DNA from: JABDMH01 sp050298535
GTDB taxonomy: Bacteria > Bacteroidota > Bacteroidia > Chitinophagales > Saprospiraceae
Reading direction: 5' to 3'
NCBI GenBank assembly: GCA_050298535.1
Contig: JBNKUI010000114.1
Coordinates: 65,934-129,933 of the forward strand
DNA length: 64,000 bases
Shown here: in pieces, positions 26,152 through 35,417 of the stretch
Numbering within the stretch: position 1 is the stretch's first letter
Layout: every line of letters starts with the position of its first letter
Notes under the pieces: generated by a model
Seen by the model: only the letters and a program-made list of their open reading frames with translations
Databases searched by the model: none
What the model was told of the DNA's origin: nothing
Made by a program: the position numbers and the translations under genes

Positions 26152-27119
26152 TTTACTCCATTCTCACCTACTTTTTGAAACTCCCCCATTTTGCGGTATT
26201 TCTCAATGCGGAGATCCAGTAGTTCCTCCATAGGTACCTTCTTAAGTCGTGTGATTTGTTGGCGAAGATGTCGTTTGAGCGTTTGGGCCATTTTTTCTGG
26301 ATCGGTGTGTGCTCCTCCCAAGGGCTCCTTGATGATACCATCGATCAGACCAAAACGATGCATGTGATCGGATGTCAGTTTAAGGGCTTCGGCGGCCTGC
26401 TCCTTAAAATCCCAGCTTCGCCATAATATGGAAGAACAAGATTCTGGACTTATAACGGAATACCAGGTATTCTCAAACATATAGACAGCATCACCCAGGC
26501 CAATACCTATGGCACCCCCGGAAGCTCCCTCACCGATGATGTAGCAAATGATGGGAGTCTTCAATTGGGCCATTTCATAGAGATTGCGTGCAATGGCCTC
26601 CGCCTGTCCTCTCTCTTCAGCTTCGATCCCTGGGTATGCACCAATTGTGTCTATAAGACTGACTACCGGCAATTCAAATTTTTCGGCGAGTTTCATCAGA
26701 CGAAGTGCTTTACGATACCCCTCAGGATTGGCCATTCCAAAATTTCGATACTGTCGCATCTTGGTGTTGACTCCCTTCTGATGACCAATGACTACTACAC
26801 TTTGTGAGCCTAATTTTGCCAGGCCGCCCACCATAGCCTTGTCATCTTTAAAAAGACGGTCACCATGTAACTCTATAAACTCATCAAAAATCTGAGAAAC
26901 GTAGTACAGTGTATAAGGTCGCTCAGGATGACGAGATAGTTGTACCTTCTGCCATCCAGTCAATGAATCATAGATCTCTTTCCGCTTTTTCTTGATCTTT
27001 GTTTCCAGTTCTGAGATCATAGGATCGACATCAAGATCACCTTCCTGACCTACTTGCTTTATTTTATCGAGCTGTTCGTAAAGACTCTCCAGCGGTTTTT
27101 CAAACTCAAGGAAAACCAT
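26148..27119 (-). CDS. accA: Acetyl-CoA carboxylase carboxyltransferase subunit alpha
   Basis: 323 residues, ATG start, normal AccA size. With AccD it transfers CO2 from carboxybiotin to acetyl-CoA to make malonyl-CoA for fatty acid synthesis. Seen: LEFEKPLESLYEQLDKI at the start, ELHGDRLFKDDKAMVGGLA, FGMANPEGYRKALRLMKLAEKF, DTIGAYPGIEAEERGQAEAIARNL and the oxyanion-region GEGASGGAIGIGLGD. First gene of the accA / DUF6913 / dapA transcript with a clear -7 element upstream. Confidence 0.97.
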   Translation of the reverse strand: MVFLEFEKPLESLYEQLDKIKQVGQEGDLDVDPMISELETKIKKKRKEIYDSLTGWQKVQLSRHPERPYTLYYVSQIFDEFIELHGDRLFKDDKAMVGGLAKLGSQSVVVIGHQKGVNTKMRQYRNFGMANPEGYRKALRLMKLAEKFELPVVSLIDTIGAYPGIEAEERGQAEAIARNLYEMAQLKTPIICYIIGEGASGGAIGIGLGDAVYMFENTWYSVISPESCSSILWRSWDFKEQAAEALKLTSDHMHRFGLIDGIIKEPLGGAHTDPEKMAQTLKRHLRQQITRLKKVPMEELLDLRIEKYRKMGEFQKVGENGVK

Positions 27120-27179
27120 ATTTTCAGGTTTGGTTAAATAATCTGCACAATTGTGACCATTTTAAGCAGAGAGGGGGCG

Positions 27180-27187
27180 CAAAGGTA
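27180..27187 (-). promoter_or_regulatory. -7 element of the accA operon
   Basis: Minus strand reads TACCTTTG, a perfect TAnnTTTG match followed by GC, about 60 bp upstream of the accA ATG. A -33 TTTG at the ideal distance is not obvious. Confidence 0.5.
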
Positions 27188-27254
27188 GACAAAGTAACCA
27201 AAAATTAAGATAATTGACAATTTTGGAAAAGCTCCTATGCCATGCCTGAATATC

Positions 27255-28466
27255 TTAGAATGATTTCACCTGATAGGGATATCTCTCTTCGTAAAGTTTA
27301 AGTATTTCTTCTCCCAGGGCTTCTCGAAAATCCGTGATGCCTTCTCTCTCTCGAGCTGAAATGAAGATGCAGGGTTCCTCAAATTGCTTTTGTATTGAAT
27401 CCTTAAGTGTGCTTTCAAGCTCCTCCTTGGTTTCATCATCTAACAGATCATCGAAGTAACGGGATCGGTAGAGATCCATTTTATTGAATACCATGATCAT
27501 AGGAGTATCTCCGACCCCTAGCTCGTGGAGAGTAGATTGTACAGTTTTTATATGATCCTCATAGTTTGGGTGCGAGATATCAATCACGTGTAATAGTAGA
27601 TCGCTTTCTCGTGTCTCATCCAGAGTAGACTTGAAACTTTCGACCAGGTGGTGCGGTAATTTTCGGATGAAACCAACCGTATCCGAAAGCAAGAATGGCA
27701 TTCGGTCAAATACGACTTTACGTACCGTGGTATCCAGGGTAGCAAAGAGTTTGTTTTCTGCAAATACATCAGACTTCGAAAGTAATTGCATGATGGTGGA
27801 TTTCCCCGCATTGGTATATCCCACCAGTGCGACACGAATCATATCGCCCCGATTCTTCCGTTGGGTGGTATTTTGAAGATCTATCTTCTCCAGCTTTGAT
27901 TTGAGCAGAGCAATCTTGTCTCTGACGATCCGGCGATCTGTTTCGATTTCCTTTTCACCTGGTCCACGCATTCCAATACCCCCTCTCTGTCGTTCCAGGT
28001 GAGTCCAAAGACCCCGTAATCTTGGTAAGAGATACTGCATTTGAGCCAGTTCCACTTGTGTTTTGGCTTGTGCGGTTTGAGCTCTGCTCGCGAAAATATC
28101 CAGAATCAGTGTACTGCGATCTACGATTTTACGCTTTAGGTGTTCTTCCAGAATGTTCTGCTGCTTACCGGTGAGGTCTTCATCAAAAATGACAAGATCT
28201 ATGTCGTGCTTTTTCACATACTCAGTGATTTCCTCTAGTTTACCTTTACCAACGAAGGTTTTAGTGTGAGGATGTTGAAGGGTTTGCATGAATCGTTTCT
28301 CCGTGACAGCTCCAGCTGTCAAGGCAAGGAACTCGAGCTCATCAAGATGCTCCTCGATTTCCTCCTTGGTATATTTTCCATGGACGAGGCCCACAAGAAT
28401 GGCTTTTTCCCCTTTTCTCTTTAGTCCCTGGTTATTCTGTTTCCCTACATTCCAGTCTTTCTCCAT
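27255..28466 (-). CDS. hflX: Ribosome-associated GTPase HflX
   Basis: 403 residues, ATG start. HflX splits or rescues stalled 70S ribosomes. The N-terminal domain carries LDELEFLALTAGA and VGKGKLEEI, then LVIFDEDLTGKQQNILE and the linker LPRLRGLWTHLERQRGGIGMRGPGEKEIETDRR. The G domain shows GYTNAGKST (G1), DTVGFIRKLPHHLVESFKSTL (G3) and NKMDL (G4). Last gene of the TPR / DUF4292 / envC-like / hflX series, 16 bp after the envC-like stop. Confidence 0.95.
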   Translation of the reverse strand: MEKDWNVGKQNNQGLKRKGEKAILVGLVHGKYTKEEIEEHLDELEFLALTAGAVTEKRFMQTLQHPHTKTFVGKGKLEEITEYVKKHDIDLVIFDEDLTGKQQNILEEHLKRKIVDRSTLILDIFASRAQTAQAKTQVELAQMQYLLPRLRGLWTHLERQRGGIGMRGPGEKEIETDRRIVRDKIALLKSKLEKIDLQNTTQRKNRGDMIRVALVGYTNAGKSTIMQLLSKSDVFAENKLFATLDTTVRKVVFDRMPFLLSDTVGFIRKLPHHLVESFKSTLDETRESDLLLHVIDISHPNYEDHIKTVQSTLHELGVGDTPMIMVFNKMDLYRSRYFDDLLDDETKEELESTLKDSIQKQFEEPCIFISAREREGITDFREALGEEILKLYEERYPYQVKSF

Positions 28467-28482
28467 AAATTTCTAGCTATTC

Positions 28483-29709
28483 TTACTGGGTCATTAACCA
28501 GTCTTTGGGATCTAGAAGTTCCTTCCCATGCCAAATCTCGAGATGAACTTCGCCAATACCATCACGATCCCTGGCAGTTCCAAGTATCTGATCTGATCCT
28601 ATTTTCGTACCCTTTTCCACGTTTACTTGTTTTAGATAGGAGTACACCGTATAAAATGACCCGTGCGCTAATATAAGCATATGGTCAAAACCAGGGATAT
28701 ATTGGGTGCCCACGACAGTCCCCTCAAAGATCGCATGTATTGGAGCAGCCACTTCAGTGCGGATATCCACTCCATTATTATTTGTACTAACATTCTTTAG
28801 AGTAGGATGTCTTTGTGTTCCAAATGGTCTGCTTATGACACCTCTTCTGACAGGCCAGGGTAATTTACCTCGATTCCTTTCAAAAGACTGCGCGAGTTTT
28901 TTCATGGCCGGCGTAGTGGGCAGTGCATTCCCGGTATTGTTGCCAGCGACCTCAGATATAATATTTGCAATAGCACGCCGTAGTTTTTCACTGGCCAGCT
29001 TATGTTCTTTCAGATCATTTCTTAACCGTTTCTCCTCACTGGCCAGTTCGCTAACGATTTGACTATGCTTGGTTTTATCGGCTTCAAGACGCTTTTGTTC
29101 TTTCACACTCGTTGCCAAGAGAGCATCTTTCTGCACCACCAGATGGGTCAAGTCACGTTGCTTTTCTTGCAGTTTTTCTTGTTTCTCTGACATTTCGGAC
29201 AATCGAGATCTCCAAAAGTTATTTACTTGTCTTAGATATTGCCACCTCCTGAAAAGTTGATTGAAGCTGGTAGCTGATAATAAGAATAACCATTTATTAT
29301 GCAGCAACTTTGCCCGGTAGCTGGTTTTCAACATATCCTGATAACTTTCCAGAAGACGGTCCATCTGTTTTTTAAGGGACACGATTTCTGTTTCGGTCTT
29401 CACCTGCTCATTCTTAATATTGAGAAGTTCCTGTCGATAGTTGCCAATGAGAGCAGTACGTGCATCGATTTGGTCTTTTACTAGTTGTAAAGCAGATACC
29501 GATTCTTTTTGTCGACTGGATACCTTCCCGAGTAGAGTATTGGTATAGGAGATTTTCTCCTGTAGTTCTTTTTGTTGACGTTCGAGATCTGCCCTGTCCT
29601 GGGCTGACAACATGAAGGAAACGCAACAGGATAAGAGCAGGAGACTAGCGCGCGAGCTCGTAGTGACCCGGAATGCTAAACGGAGTTTTCTTCTTCTCTT
29701 TCGTATCAA
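28483..29709 (-). CDS. EnvC-like murein hydrolase activator with degenerate LytM domain
   Basis: 408 residues from TTG 29709, the only start that keeps a full signal peptide (basic n-region, then RASLLLLSCCVSFMLSAQ). It overlaps the DUF4292 gene by 65 nt, so the exact start is uncertain. Residues ~40-260 are coiled coil; ~275-405 form a LytM/M23 domain. Zinc-binding residues are partly lost: NNGVD has Asn where active enzymes have His, and EVHLEI has Glu where HxH is expected. It is therefore likely a non-enzymatic activator of cell-wall amidases during division, as E. coli EnvC is, rather than a peptidase. Confidence 0.85.
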   Translation of the reverse strand: MIRKRRRKLRLAFRVTTSSRASLLLLSCCVSFMLSAQDRADLERQQKELQEKISYTNTLLGKVSSRQKESVSALQLVKDQIDARTALIGNYRQELLNIKNEQVKTETEIVSLKKQMDRLLESYQDMLKTSYRAKLLHNKWLFLLSATSFNQLFRRWQYLRQVNNFWRSRLSEMSEKQEKLQEKQRDLTHLVVQKDALLATSVKEQKRLEADKTKHSQIVSELASEEKRLRNDLKEHKLASEKLRRAIANIISEVAGNNTGNALPTTPAMKKLAQSFERNRGKLPWPVRRGVISRPFGTQRHPTLKNVSTNNNGVDIRTEVAAPIHAIFEGTVVGTQYIPGFDHMLILAHGSFYTVYSYLKQVNVEKGTKIGSDQILGTARDRDGIGEVHLEIWHGKELLDPKDWLMTQ

Positions 29710-30418
29710 TGCTGGACAGATTTAGTTGAATATTTGCAAGATACGCATTATTGTTCTTTATAATGTATTCTCTGTAATAGGGAATTTTCAATGCGTTTTC
29801 TAGAGGTCGGTAGTCGTCCAGTTTAAGTTGTATTTCGTAGCCTGATTCCTTGTCAAGTACGTTCAACTCTGCAAGTTCGAGTGATGATGCATTGACGATG
29901 TGATGGGTGATGTATTCAGATAGTTGTTGATTCAAGAGGTATTGATCTTCCTGTAGTTTAAAATCAATTGGTTTCGCTTTTTGCAGGAGATTGTTACCCA
30001 TGACAATCTCTTGCAATTGATCGTAAGACACCGGAATCTCAAATTCTTTATCAAATCCCTCATATGAGTCTTTCATGTACGTTTTTTCCCATCGGTTGAT
30101 GACGAAGATTGAGTCGGGTCGTATCAGAATGCGTGCGACCTCATAGCTCAAAAAAGTGGCATTTACCCAAATGAGTGAATCTTTTACCATGCGCAGATTA
30201 GCATTAAATGTCACTCTCTGATCCCCATCGTCAAATCGAATTTTAGCTTTTGCATTGATGTGATCGCTTGTCAACATTTGTGACTGCAGATGTTGAACCA
30301 CCTGTTTTTCGGTTCGTTTCTTAAAAGGTACTGCGGTTGTGGCTTTCTTGCTGGCATTACAGGCAAATACACCCGCTATGACCACCAGGATCCCTATATG
30401 TAGGAGGATTCTTGTCAC
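29645..30418 (-). CDS. DUF4292 lipoprotein
   Basis: 257 residues from GTG 30418. The GTGA overlaps the stop of the upstream TPR gene, which decides this start over a longer frame reaching 30499. The N-terminus (TRILLHIGILVVIAGVFACNA) is a lipoprotein signal with the lipidated Cys in VFAC. The body (INAKAKIRFDDGDQRVTFNANLRMVKDSLIWVNATF, RILIRPDSIFVINRWEKTYM) matches DUF4292, a Bacteroidetes family with an LolA/LolB-like beta fold, usually beside TPR and EnvC-like genes. A role in outer-membrane or cell-wall assembly is inferred from fold and context. Confidence 0.85.
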   Translation of the reverse strand: MTRILLHIGILVVIAGVFACNASKKATTAVPFKKRTEKQVVQHLQSQMLTSDHINAKAKIRFDDGDQRVTFNANLRMVKDSLIWVNATFLSYEVARILIRPDSIFVINRWEKTYMKDSYEGFDKEFEIPVSYDQLQEIVMGNNLLQKAKPIDFKLQEDQYLLNQQLSEYITHHIVNASSLELAELNVLDKESGYEIQLKLDDYRPLENALKIPYYREYIIKNNNAYLANIQLNLSSIDTKEKKKTPFSIPGHYELAR

Positions 30419-32130
30419 TGCTCTTCGATGAGATTTTCTTCGGAGATCTTTCGCTCCAGTAGTTTTGAGCCACCACCTTTTTCGAGTGCCATTTCCCATT
30501 GCTTAATGGCTTTCTCCTTTTCACCTTGCTTGAATAGAAGGTCGCCATACTTTTCCAGGACATAACTATAGTTATCACCTCCGGCTTTGATGGCTTGCTC
30601 CATTATGTTCAATGCTGTATCGAGTTTCTGCATCCTGTAGTTGATCCAGGATTTTGTTGCCAGGAAACGTGGATTCTCTGGTTCTTTATTAAGTGCCTTA
30701 TCTACCATTTTCTCGGCATCGGCAAGTTGCTCGCCTCTCAGTGCCAGATGGTAGCTGTAGTCATTCAAGACGTGGGGATCGGCAGGTTTTATCATCATTG
30801 CTTCCTCATACGAGGTGGAGGATGATTCGAAGTCATTCAACTCATGGTATGCTTTGCCCATGAGTGCGAGGATATTGAATTTAAGGTCCTTATTACTGCC
30901 TGCCATAAAGACAGCCTGATCTAGGCCGTCAAGCGCCTCATCATATCGTTGCAGATTGATGTTTGCAAGTCCATTTAAATAGTACAGGAGAGCCTGATTT
31001 GGGAAGATTTCCATAGCTTGCTCAGAGTACTTTGCCAGATCTTCCATGTGTTGATGGTCCGCCTGAAGCATGAGCATCTGCTCCCAAACCAGGAAATTAG
31101 ATTCATCCAGGGCTAGTGTTTGTTTATACTTTTCTATGGCCTCTTCATCTCTGCCAGCCAACATCAGCACATCAGCATGTAGTGCATATGATTTTGCCTC
31201 GTCGGGGTTGGTCTTTTCTAAAATGGCGATAAGTCCCAAAAGTTCTTCCAGGTCACCCTGCTCTTGAGATCGCTGGAGTTTTTTGACAAAAGGCATCAAT
31301 TCATTAATCTTCAGATCAATACCAGCCTCTTCGTTTTCTAAAATTTTGCGAATGGATGAGAGATACCCCTTTTCGTCACCACTGTCCTTAAGGTCACTTG
31401 CCAGGGCAACATTGGCACGTGCATCTTCGGGATTTTGTGCCAGTATCTGACGATATATCTCTTCAGCTGCAGATTTCTTATTGATTGCTTTGAGGTAGTT
31501 GGCCAGGATATGTTTGTATTCAATCTCTCTGGGGAATCTTTCCACCAGAGCTTCGAGACTCTCTTGAGCCTTACTTCTCTTCTTTAATCGATGATACATG
31601 TCATGCTTGGGAAGGGCAGTCTTGTCAGAGACCCCGAATTGATGTTCTATCTGTTCCAGGATAGCAATAGAAGCTTCTAATTCACCTCCTTTCTGGTATA
31701 GGAAGGCCATGTGATGCAGATATGAAGGTTCATTAGGTTGCAGTTCATGCATCTGTCGATAGACATCTGCGGCATCCAAAAAACGTTGCATGCTAGTCAA
31801 TATTTCCGCCTTCTTCTTATAGTACCAAACATTATCCGTGTCGATACCGACGGCCAGATTGGCGTGATGCAGAGCATCTTCATAAGCCTCCTCTTGCTGG
31901 TAAATTTCCGCCAGCTCATAGGCAGCTACATCATGGTTGCGATATTTTTTCAGGATCTGTGTCAGAAGATCTTTAGCAGCGTCGATGTCACCAAGAAGCT
32001 TGTACTTCTTTGCCTCGATGTACTGTTTTTCAATCGTGACTTCTTCCTCACTGTAGCGTAAATCTGTGACCTGACCAACCACGGTCAGCGACCAGATACT
32101 ACAAACTAAAAATAGGATCTGTAACTTCAA
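30415..32130 (-). CDS. Periplasmic tetratricopeptide repeat protein
   Basis: 571 residues from TTG 32130. Signal peptide about 1-20 (LFLVCSIWSLTVVGQ). The rest is a long array of TPR helices (for example AAYELAEIYQQEEAYEDALHHA, PDEAKSYALHADVLMLAGRDEEAIEKY, ALLYYLNGLANINLQRYDEALDGL). Such repeats bind other proteins. First gene of the conserved TPR / DUF4292 / EnvC-like / HflX order, coupled to DUF4292 by a 4-nt overlap. Specific partner not known. Confidence 0.85.
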   Translation of the reverse strand: MKLQILFLVCSIWSLTVVGQVTDLRYSEEEVTIEKQYIEAKKYKLLGDIDAAKDLLTQILKKYRNHDVAAYELAEIYQQEEAYEDALHHANLAVGIDTDNVWYYKKKAEILTSMQRFLDAADVYRQMHELQPNEPSYLHHMAFLYQKGGELEASIAILEQIEHQFGVSDKTALPKHDMYHRLKKRSKAQESLEALVERFPREIEYKHILANYLKAINKKSAAEEIYRQILAQNPEDARANVALASDLKDSGDEKGYLSSIRKILENEEAGIDLKINELMPFVKKLQRSQEQGDLEELLGLIAILEKTNPDEAKSYALHADVLMLAGRDEEAIEKYKQTLALDESNFLVWEQMLMLQADHQHMEDLAKYSEQAMEIFPNQALLYYLNGLANINLQRYDEALDGLDQAVFMAGSNKDLKFNILALMGKAYHELNDFESSSTSYEEAMMIKPADPHVLNDYSYHLALRGEQLADAEKMVDKALNKEPENPRFLATKSWINYRMQKLDTALNIMEQAIKAGGDNYSYVLEKYGDLLFKQGEKEKAIKQWEMALEKGGGSKLLERKISEENLIEEQ

Positions 32131-32190
32131 AGCGCAGAATTTTCTTGATTACATAACGATGACCAGGTCATCTGATTGCACCATCTAGGC

Positions 32191-33624
32191 TCAATCCACT
32201 AACGTAATCTTAAGAAAATTCGTTCTAAATCTTCTATGGAGCGGCATCGAACCTGTATTTACCAGGTAGTCACCCGGTTTTACTTCTTTTACCTCTGTAA
32301 GAATATGCATGAGATCGGAGATTGTCTCATCAGTGGAAGTAAATTTATCGTAGTAAAAAGATTTAACGCCCCACACCAGACTTAGCTGACATAATGTAGA
32401 ATGCACATCGGAAAAGATGTAAATCTTACAATTAGGACGATAACTTGAAATCTTAAAAGCGGTGTGACCCTTTACAGTAATCCCTACTATGCCTTTTGCA
32501 TGTATATCATCTGCCGTTTTTCCGGCATTGATACAAATCACATCTGAATAGTAGGTTTTCGATTTACGGGAAGCTTTGGCTCGCTTACCTGTCAGATCAT
32601 AGTTTTTCTCGGCCTCAAAGATAATCTTTGTCATGGCCTGAATGACCTTTACAGGATGCTTGCCGACCGCGGTCTCTCCACTCAACATTACGGCATCTGT
32701 TCCATCAAGGACGGCATTGGCAACATCCAGAATCTCCGCCCGGGTAGGTGAAGGGTTTCTGATCATACTGTCCATCAACTGGGTAGCTACGATCACGGGT
32801 GTGCCTCGCTGTAAGCACTTGCCAATGATCCTTTTTTGTAGCAATGGAAGACGTTCCATCGGTACTTCCACTCCAAGATCTCCACGGGCAATCATGATCC
32901 CATCAGACTGCTTGATGATCTTGTCGATGTTTTCGATGGCTTGTGGCTTTTCGATTTTTGAGATGACCTTTGCGGGATGATTAGCATCTCTGATTTTCTT
33001 CTGCAATTCTTTCACTTCAATGGCCGATCTGACAAACGACAGGGCAATCCAGTGTACCGGTTGAGTAAGAATGAATTCCAGATCTCTTACGTCTTTTTCT
33101 GTCAAAGAGGGAAGCGAAATAGAGGTCTCCGGCAAATTCACACCTTTACGTGAAGAGAGGTGAGTGCCATGTACCACACGCATCTTTACTTTTTTCTCCT
33201 TGTCAGTCTCCAATACTTCAAGGACTACCTTTCCATCATCAAGTACGACATGCTCACCGGGTTCCACGTCCTGGGGAAAGTTTTGATAACTGATGTAGAC
33301 CATCTCCCGGGTGCCAAGACAGGGCTGATTTGTGAAGTACAGTTCATCTCCCGATTCAATAGGAAATCCGTCAGCTTCCAAATCTCCAATTCTGATTTTG
33401 GGTCCTTGAAGGTCAGCCAGAATACCCACAAACTTGTTTTGCGTCTCGTTAATCCTGGTAATGTGGTCAATGACCTCTTGATGTTGCTGATGCGAACCAT
33501 GCGAAAAATTGAGTCTGAATACGTTTACTCCGGCCTCAACCAAGTCTCGTAGGGCATCATAAGAGCTGGAAGCGGGCCCGACAGTGGCGACTATTTTTGT
33601 GTTTCGATGGGCTACGTGGTCCAT
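32191..33624 (-). CDS. pyk: Pyruvate kinase
   Basis: 477 residues, ATG start. Converts phosphoenolpyruvate and ADP to pyruvate and ATP. Motifs: TKIVATVGPASSSYDAL, FRLNFSHGSHQQH, ISKIEKPQAIENID (catalytic Lys), GIMIARGDLGVEVPMERLPLLQKRII (metal/phosphate site) and MLSGETAVGKHPV. The C-terminal domain lacks extra fusions. Its own strong promoter lies just upstream, divergent from acpP. Confidence 0.97.
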   Translation of the reverse strand: MDHVAHRNTKIVATVGPASSSYDALRDLVEAGVNVFRLNFSHGSHQQHQEVIDHITRINETQNKFVGILADLQGPKIRIGDLEADGFPIESGDELYFTNQPCLGTREMVYISYQNFPQDVEPGEHVVLDDGKVVLEVLETDKEKKVKMRVVHGTHLSSRKGVNLPETSISLPSLTEKDVRDLEFILTQPVHWIALSFVRSAIEVKELQKKIRDANHPAKVISKIEKPQAIENIDKIIKQSDGIMIARGDLGVEVPMERLPLLQKRIIGKCLQRGTPVIVATQLMDSMIRNPSPTRAEILDVANAVLDGTDAVMLSGETAVGKHPVKVIQAMTKIIFEAEKNYDLTGKRAKASRKSKTYYSDVICINAGKTADDIHAKGIVGITVKGHTAFKISSYRPNCKIYIFSDVHSTLCQLSLVWGVKSFYYDKFTSTDETISDLMHILTEVKEVKPGDYLVNTGSMPLHRRFRTNFLKITLVD

Positions 33625-33647
33625 ATAGCGTGGCTTAAATTAAGCGG

Positions 33648-33678
33648 CAAAGGTAAGTTGTAAAGGTATCTAATCAAA
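33648..33678 (-). promoter_or_regulatory. Promoter of pyk, full Bacteroidetes consensus
   Basis: On the minus strand TTTG (33678-33675) is followed by exactly 19 bp and TACCTTTG (33655-33648), matching both the -33 and -7 elements of the Bacteroidetes primary sigma factor. It lies 24 bp before the pyk ATG. Confidence 0.75.
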
Positions 33679-33776
33679 GAGTGAATTTTTTTCATTCTGC
33701 CGTCGTTGGCTTCAGTGTGGATATAAGGTAATGATACTGAAGGAGAGACGAATTTTAAAAAAGATCAAAAAAGTTG

Positions 33777-33805
33777 TTGATCCGAGAGCTAAAACTTTAT
33801 TTTTG
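33777..33805 (+). promoter_or_regulatory. Promoter of acpP
   Basis: TTG at 33777, an 18-bp spacer, then TATTTTTG at 33798-33805. The -7 element is a perfect TAnnTTTG. It is 33 bp before the ATG of acpP. Confidence 0.65.
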
Positions 33806-33837
33806 CCACACATTTTTTTAACCTAACAATAATTAAT

Positions 33838-34077
33838 ATGTCGAGTATTGCTGAAAGAGTTACCAAAATTATCGTTGACAAACTAGGCGTTGACGAGTCT
33901 GAAGTTACTTCTGAAGCCAGTTTTACCAACGATCTCGGTGCAGATTCTCTTGACACAGTAGAACTTATCATGGAGTTTGAAAAGGAATTTGATCTTTCGA
34001 TTCCAGATGAGCAAGCTGAAAATATTCAGACTGTAGGACACGCTATAGAATACCTGGAAAAAGCAACGCAAGGATAG
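33838..34077 (+). CDS. acpP: Acyl carrier protein
   Basis: 79 residues, ATG start. Carries acyl chains on a phosphopantetheine attached to Ser37 in LGADSLDTVELIMEFEKEF. The sequence is strongly acidic, as usual for ACP. Followed by a terminator-like hairpin and then fabF, rnc and an unknown gene, the widespread acpP-fabF-rnc order. Strong promoter directly upstream. Confidence 0.97.
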   Translation: MSSIAERVTKIIVDKLGVDESEVTSEASFTNDLGADSLDTVELIMEFEKEFDLSIPDEQAENIQTVGHAIEYLEKATQG

Positions 34078-34102
34078 CATAGCATATCAAGCAAACTTCT
34101 TG

Positions 34103-34147
34103 AATCCACAAATGCGATTTCGATTCATTTGTGGATTTTTTATTTTT
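34103..34147 (+). terminator. Terminator-like hairpin between acpP and fabF
   Basis: AATCCACAAATG (34103) and CATTTGTGGATT (34126) form a perfect 12-bp stem with an 11-nt loop, followed by a T-rich run to 34147. It would end or attenuate the acpP transcript before fabF. Confidence 0.78.
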
Positions 34148-34162
34148 ACGATCACTTCTAAT

Positions 34163-35410
34163 ATGAATCTTATGCGAAGAGTAGTGGTGACTGGTCTGGG
34201 TGCTCTCACGCCCATTGGAAATACAGTATCCGCTTATGGTGAGGGATTGAAAGCTGGTAAGAGTGGGGCTGCGCAGATTACTCATTTTGATGCGACGGCC
34301 TTCAAAACCACATTTGCCTGTGAGTTGAAGGACTTTGATATTGAGACCTTTATGCATCGTCGGGAGGCTCGTAGATTGGATAAGTTTACCCAGTATGCTT
34401 TAGTGGTTGCAGATGAAGCGATGCAAGATTCTGGATTAGATCCTGAGACTTTGGATCTGGACAAGGTTGGAGTTATTTGGGGGTCAGGTATCGGTGGTTT
34501 GAGATCACTTGAGGAGGAGATTGAAAACAATACGGATACTGAGATCCCTCGATACAATCCGTTTATGATCCCGAAGATGATCGCTGATATCGCTCCTGGA
34601 CACATTTCCATAAAGTATGGATTCAGAGGGATCAATTTTGGTACCGTGTCCGCTTGTGCATCGGCTACACATGCTTTTATCGTCGCACTGGATAACATAC
34701 GGTTGGGCAGAGCAAATGTAGTGGTGACCGGAGGATCAGAAGCTGCAGTCACTAAGGCCGGAATCGGTGGTTTTGGATCGATGAAGGCTCTTTCTCAGAG
34801 AAATGACGATCCGGCTACAGCATCCAGGCCTTTTGACAAGGATCGCGATGGTTTTGTACTGGGTGAAGGAGCTGGTTGCTTGATTTTTGAAGAGTATGAG
34901 CACGCCAAAAAGCGTGGTGCCAAAATTTACGCCGAGATTGTAGGAGGTGGTATGACCGCTGATGCTTATCATATCACAGCTCCCCATCCTGAAGGACTGG
35001 GTGCTTCAGCAGTAATGCAAAACACACTGGTGGATGCCGGACTTAACCTAGGGGACATTGATTATGTCAATGTACACGGTACTTCTACACCCCTGGGTGA
35101 TATCGCAGAGCTGAAGGCGATTCAAAAGATCTTTGGAGATCATGCGTACAAGCTGAGTATAAGTTCCACTAAATCTATGACCGGCCATTTGTTGGGCGCA
35201 TCAGGTGCCGTGGAAGGTATTGCAGCAATCTTGGCCCTGAATGAGGGCTTTGTACCCCCTACGATAAATCACTTCACAGATGATCCTGAGATTGATCCAA
35301 AGTTAAATCTTACCTTTGGTGAAGCGCAAGCCAGGAATCTGAACGTGGTTTTGAGCAATACCTTTGGATTCGGTGGTCATAATGCTTGCGTGATTTTCAA
35401 AAAAGTCTAG
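34163..35410 (+). CDS. fabF: Beta-ketoacyl-ACP synthase II
   Basis: 415 residues from ATG 34163 (MNLMRRVVVTGLGALTPIGN); ATG 34172 is an alternative. A longer frame from 34100 runs through the terminator hairpin and is rejected. FabF elongates acyl-ACP with malonyl-ACP. The nucleophile is Cys in TVSACASATHAF; the two catalytic His are in VNVHGTSTPLGD and SMTGHLLGASGA; GFGGHNAC closes the fold. Second gene in acpP-fabF-rnc. Confidence 0.96.
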   Translation: MNLMRRVVVTGLGALTPIGNTVSAYGEGLKAGKSGAAQITHFDATAFKTTFACELKDFDIETFMHRREARRLDKFTQYALVVADEAMQDSGLDPETLDLDKVGVIWGSGIGGLRSLEEEIENNTDTEIPRYNPFMIPKMIADIAPGHISIKYGFRGINFGTVSACASATHAFIVALDNIRLGRANVVVTGGSEAAVTKAGIGGFGSMKALSQRNDDPATASRPFDKDRDGFVLGEGAGCLIFEEYEHAKKRGAKIYAEIVGGGMTADAYHITAPHPEGLGASAVMQNTLVDAGLNLGDIDYVNVHGTSTPLGDIAELKAIQKIFGDHAYKLSISSTKSMTGHLLGASGAVEGIAAILALNEGFVPPTINHFTDDPEIDPKLNLTFGEAQARNLNVVLSNTFGFGGHNACVIFKKV

Positions 35411-35417
35411 AAGTGTT

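Noticed and set aside
34100..34162. Longer N-terminal extension of fabF
   Set aside because: The extension lies over a 12-bp terminator hairpin and encodes residues absent from KAS II enzymes.
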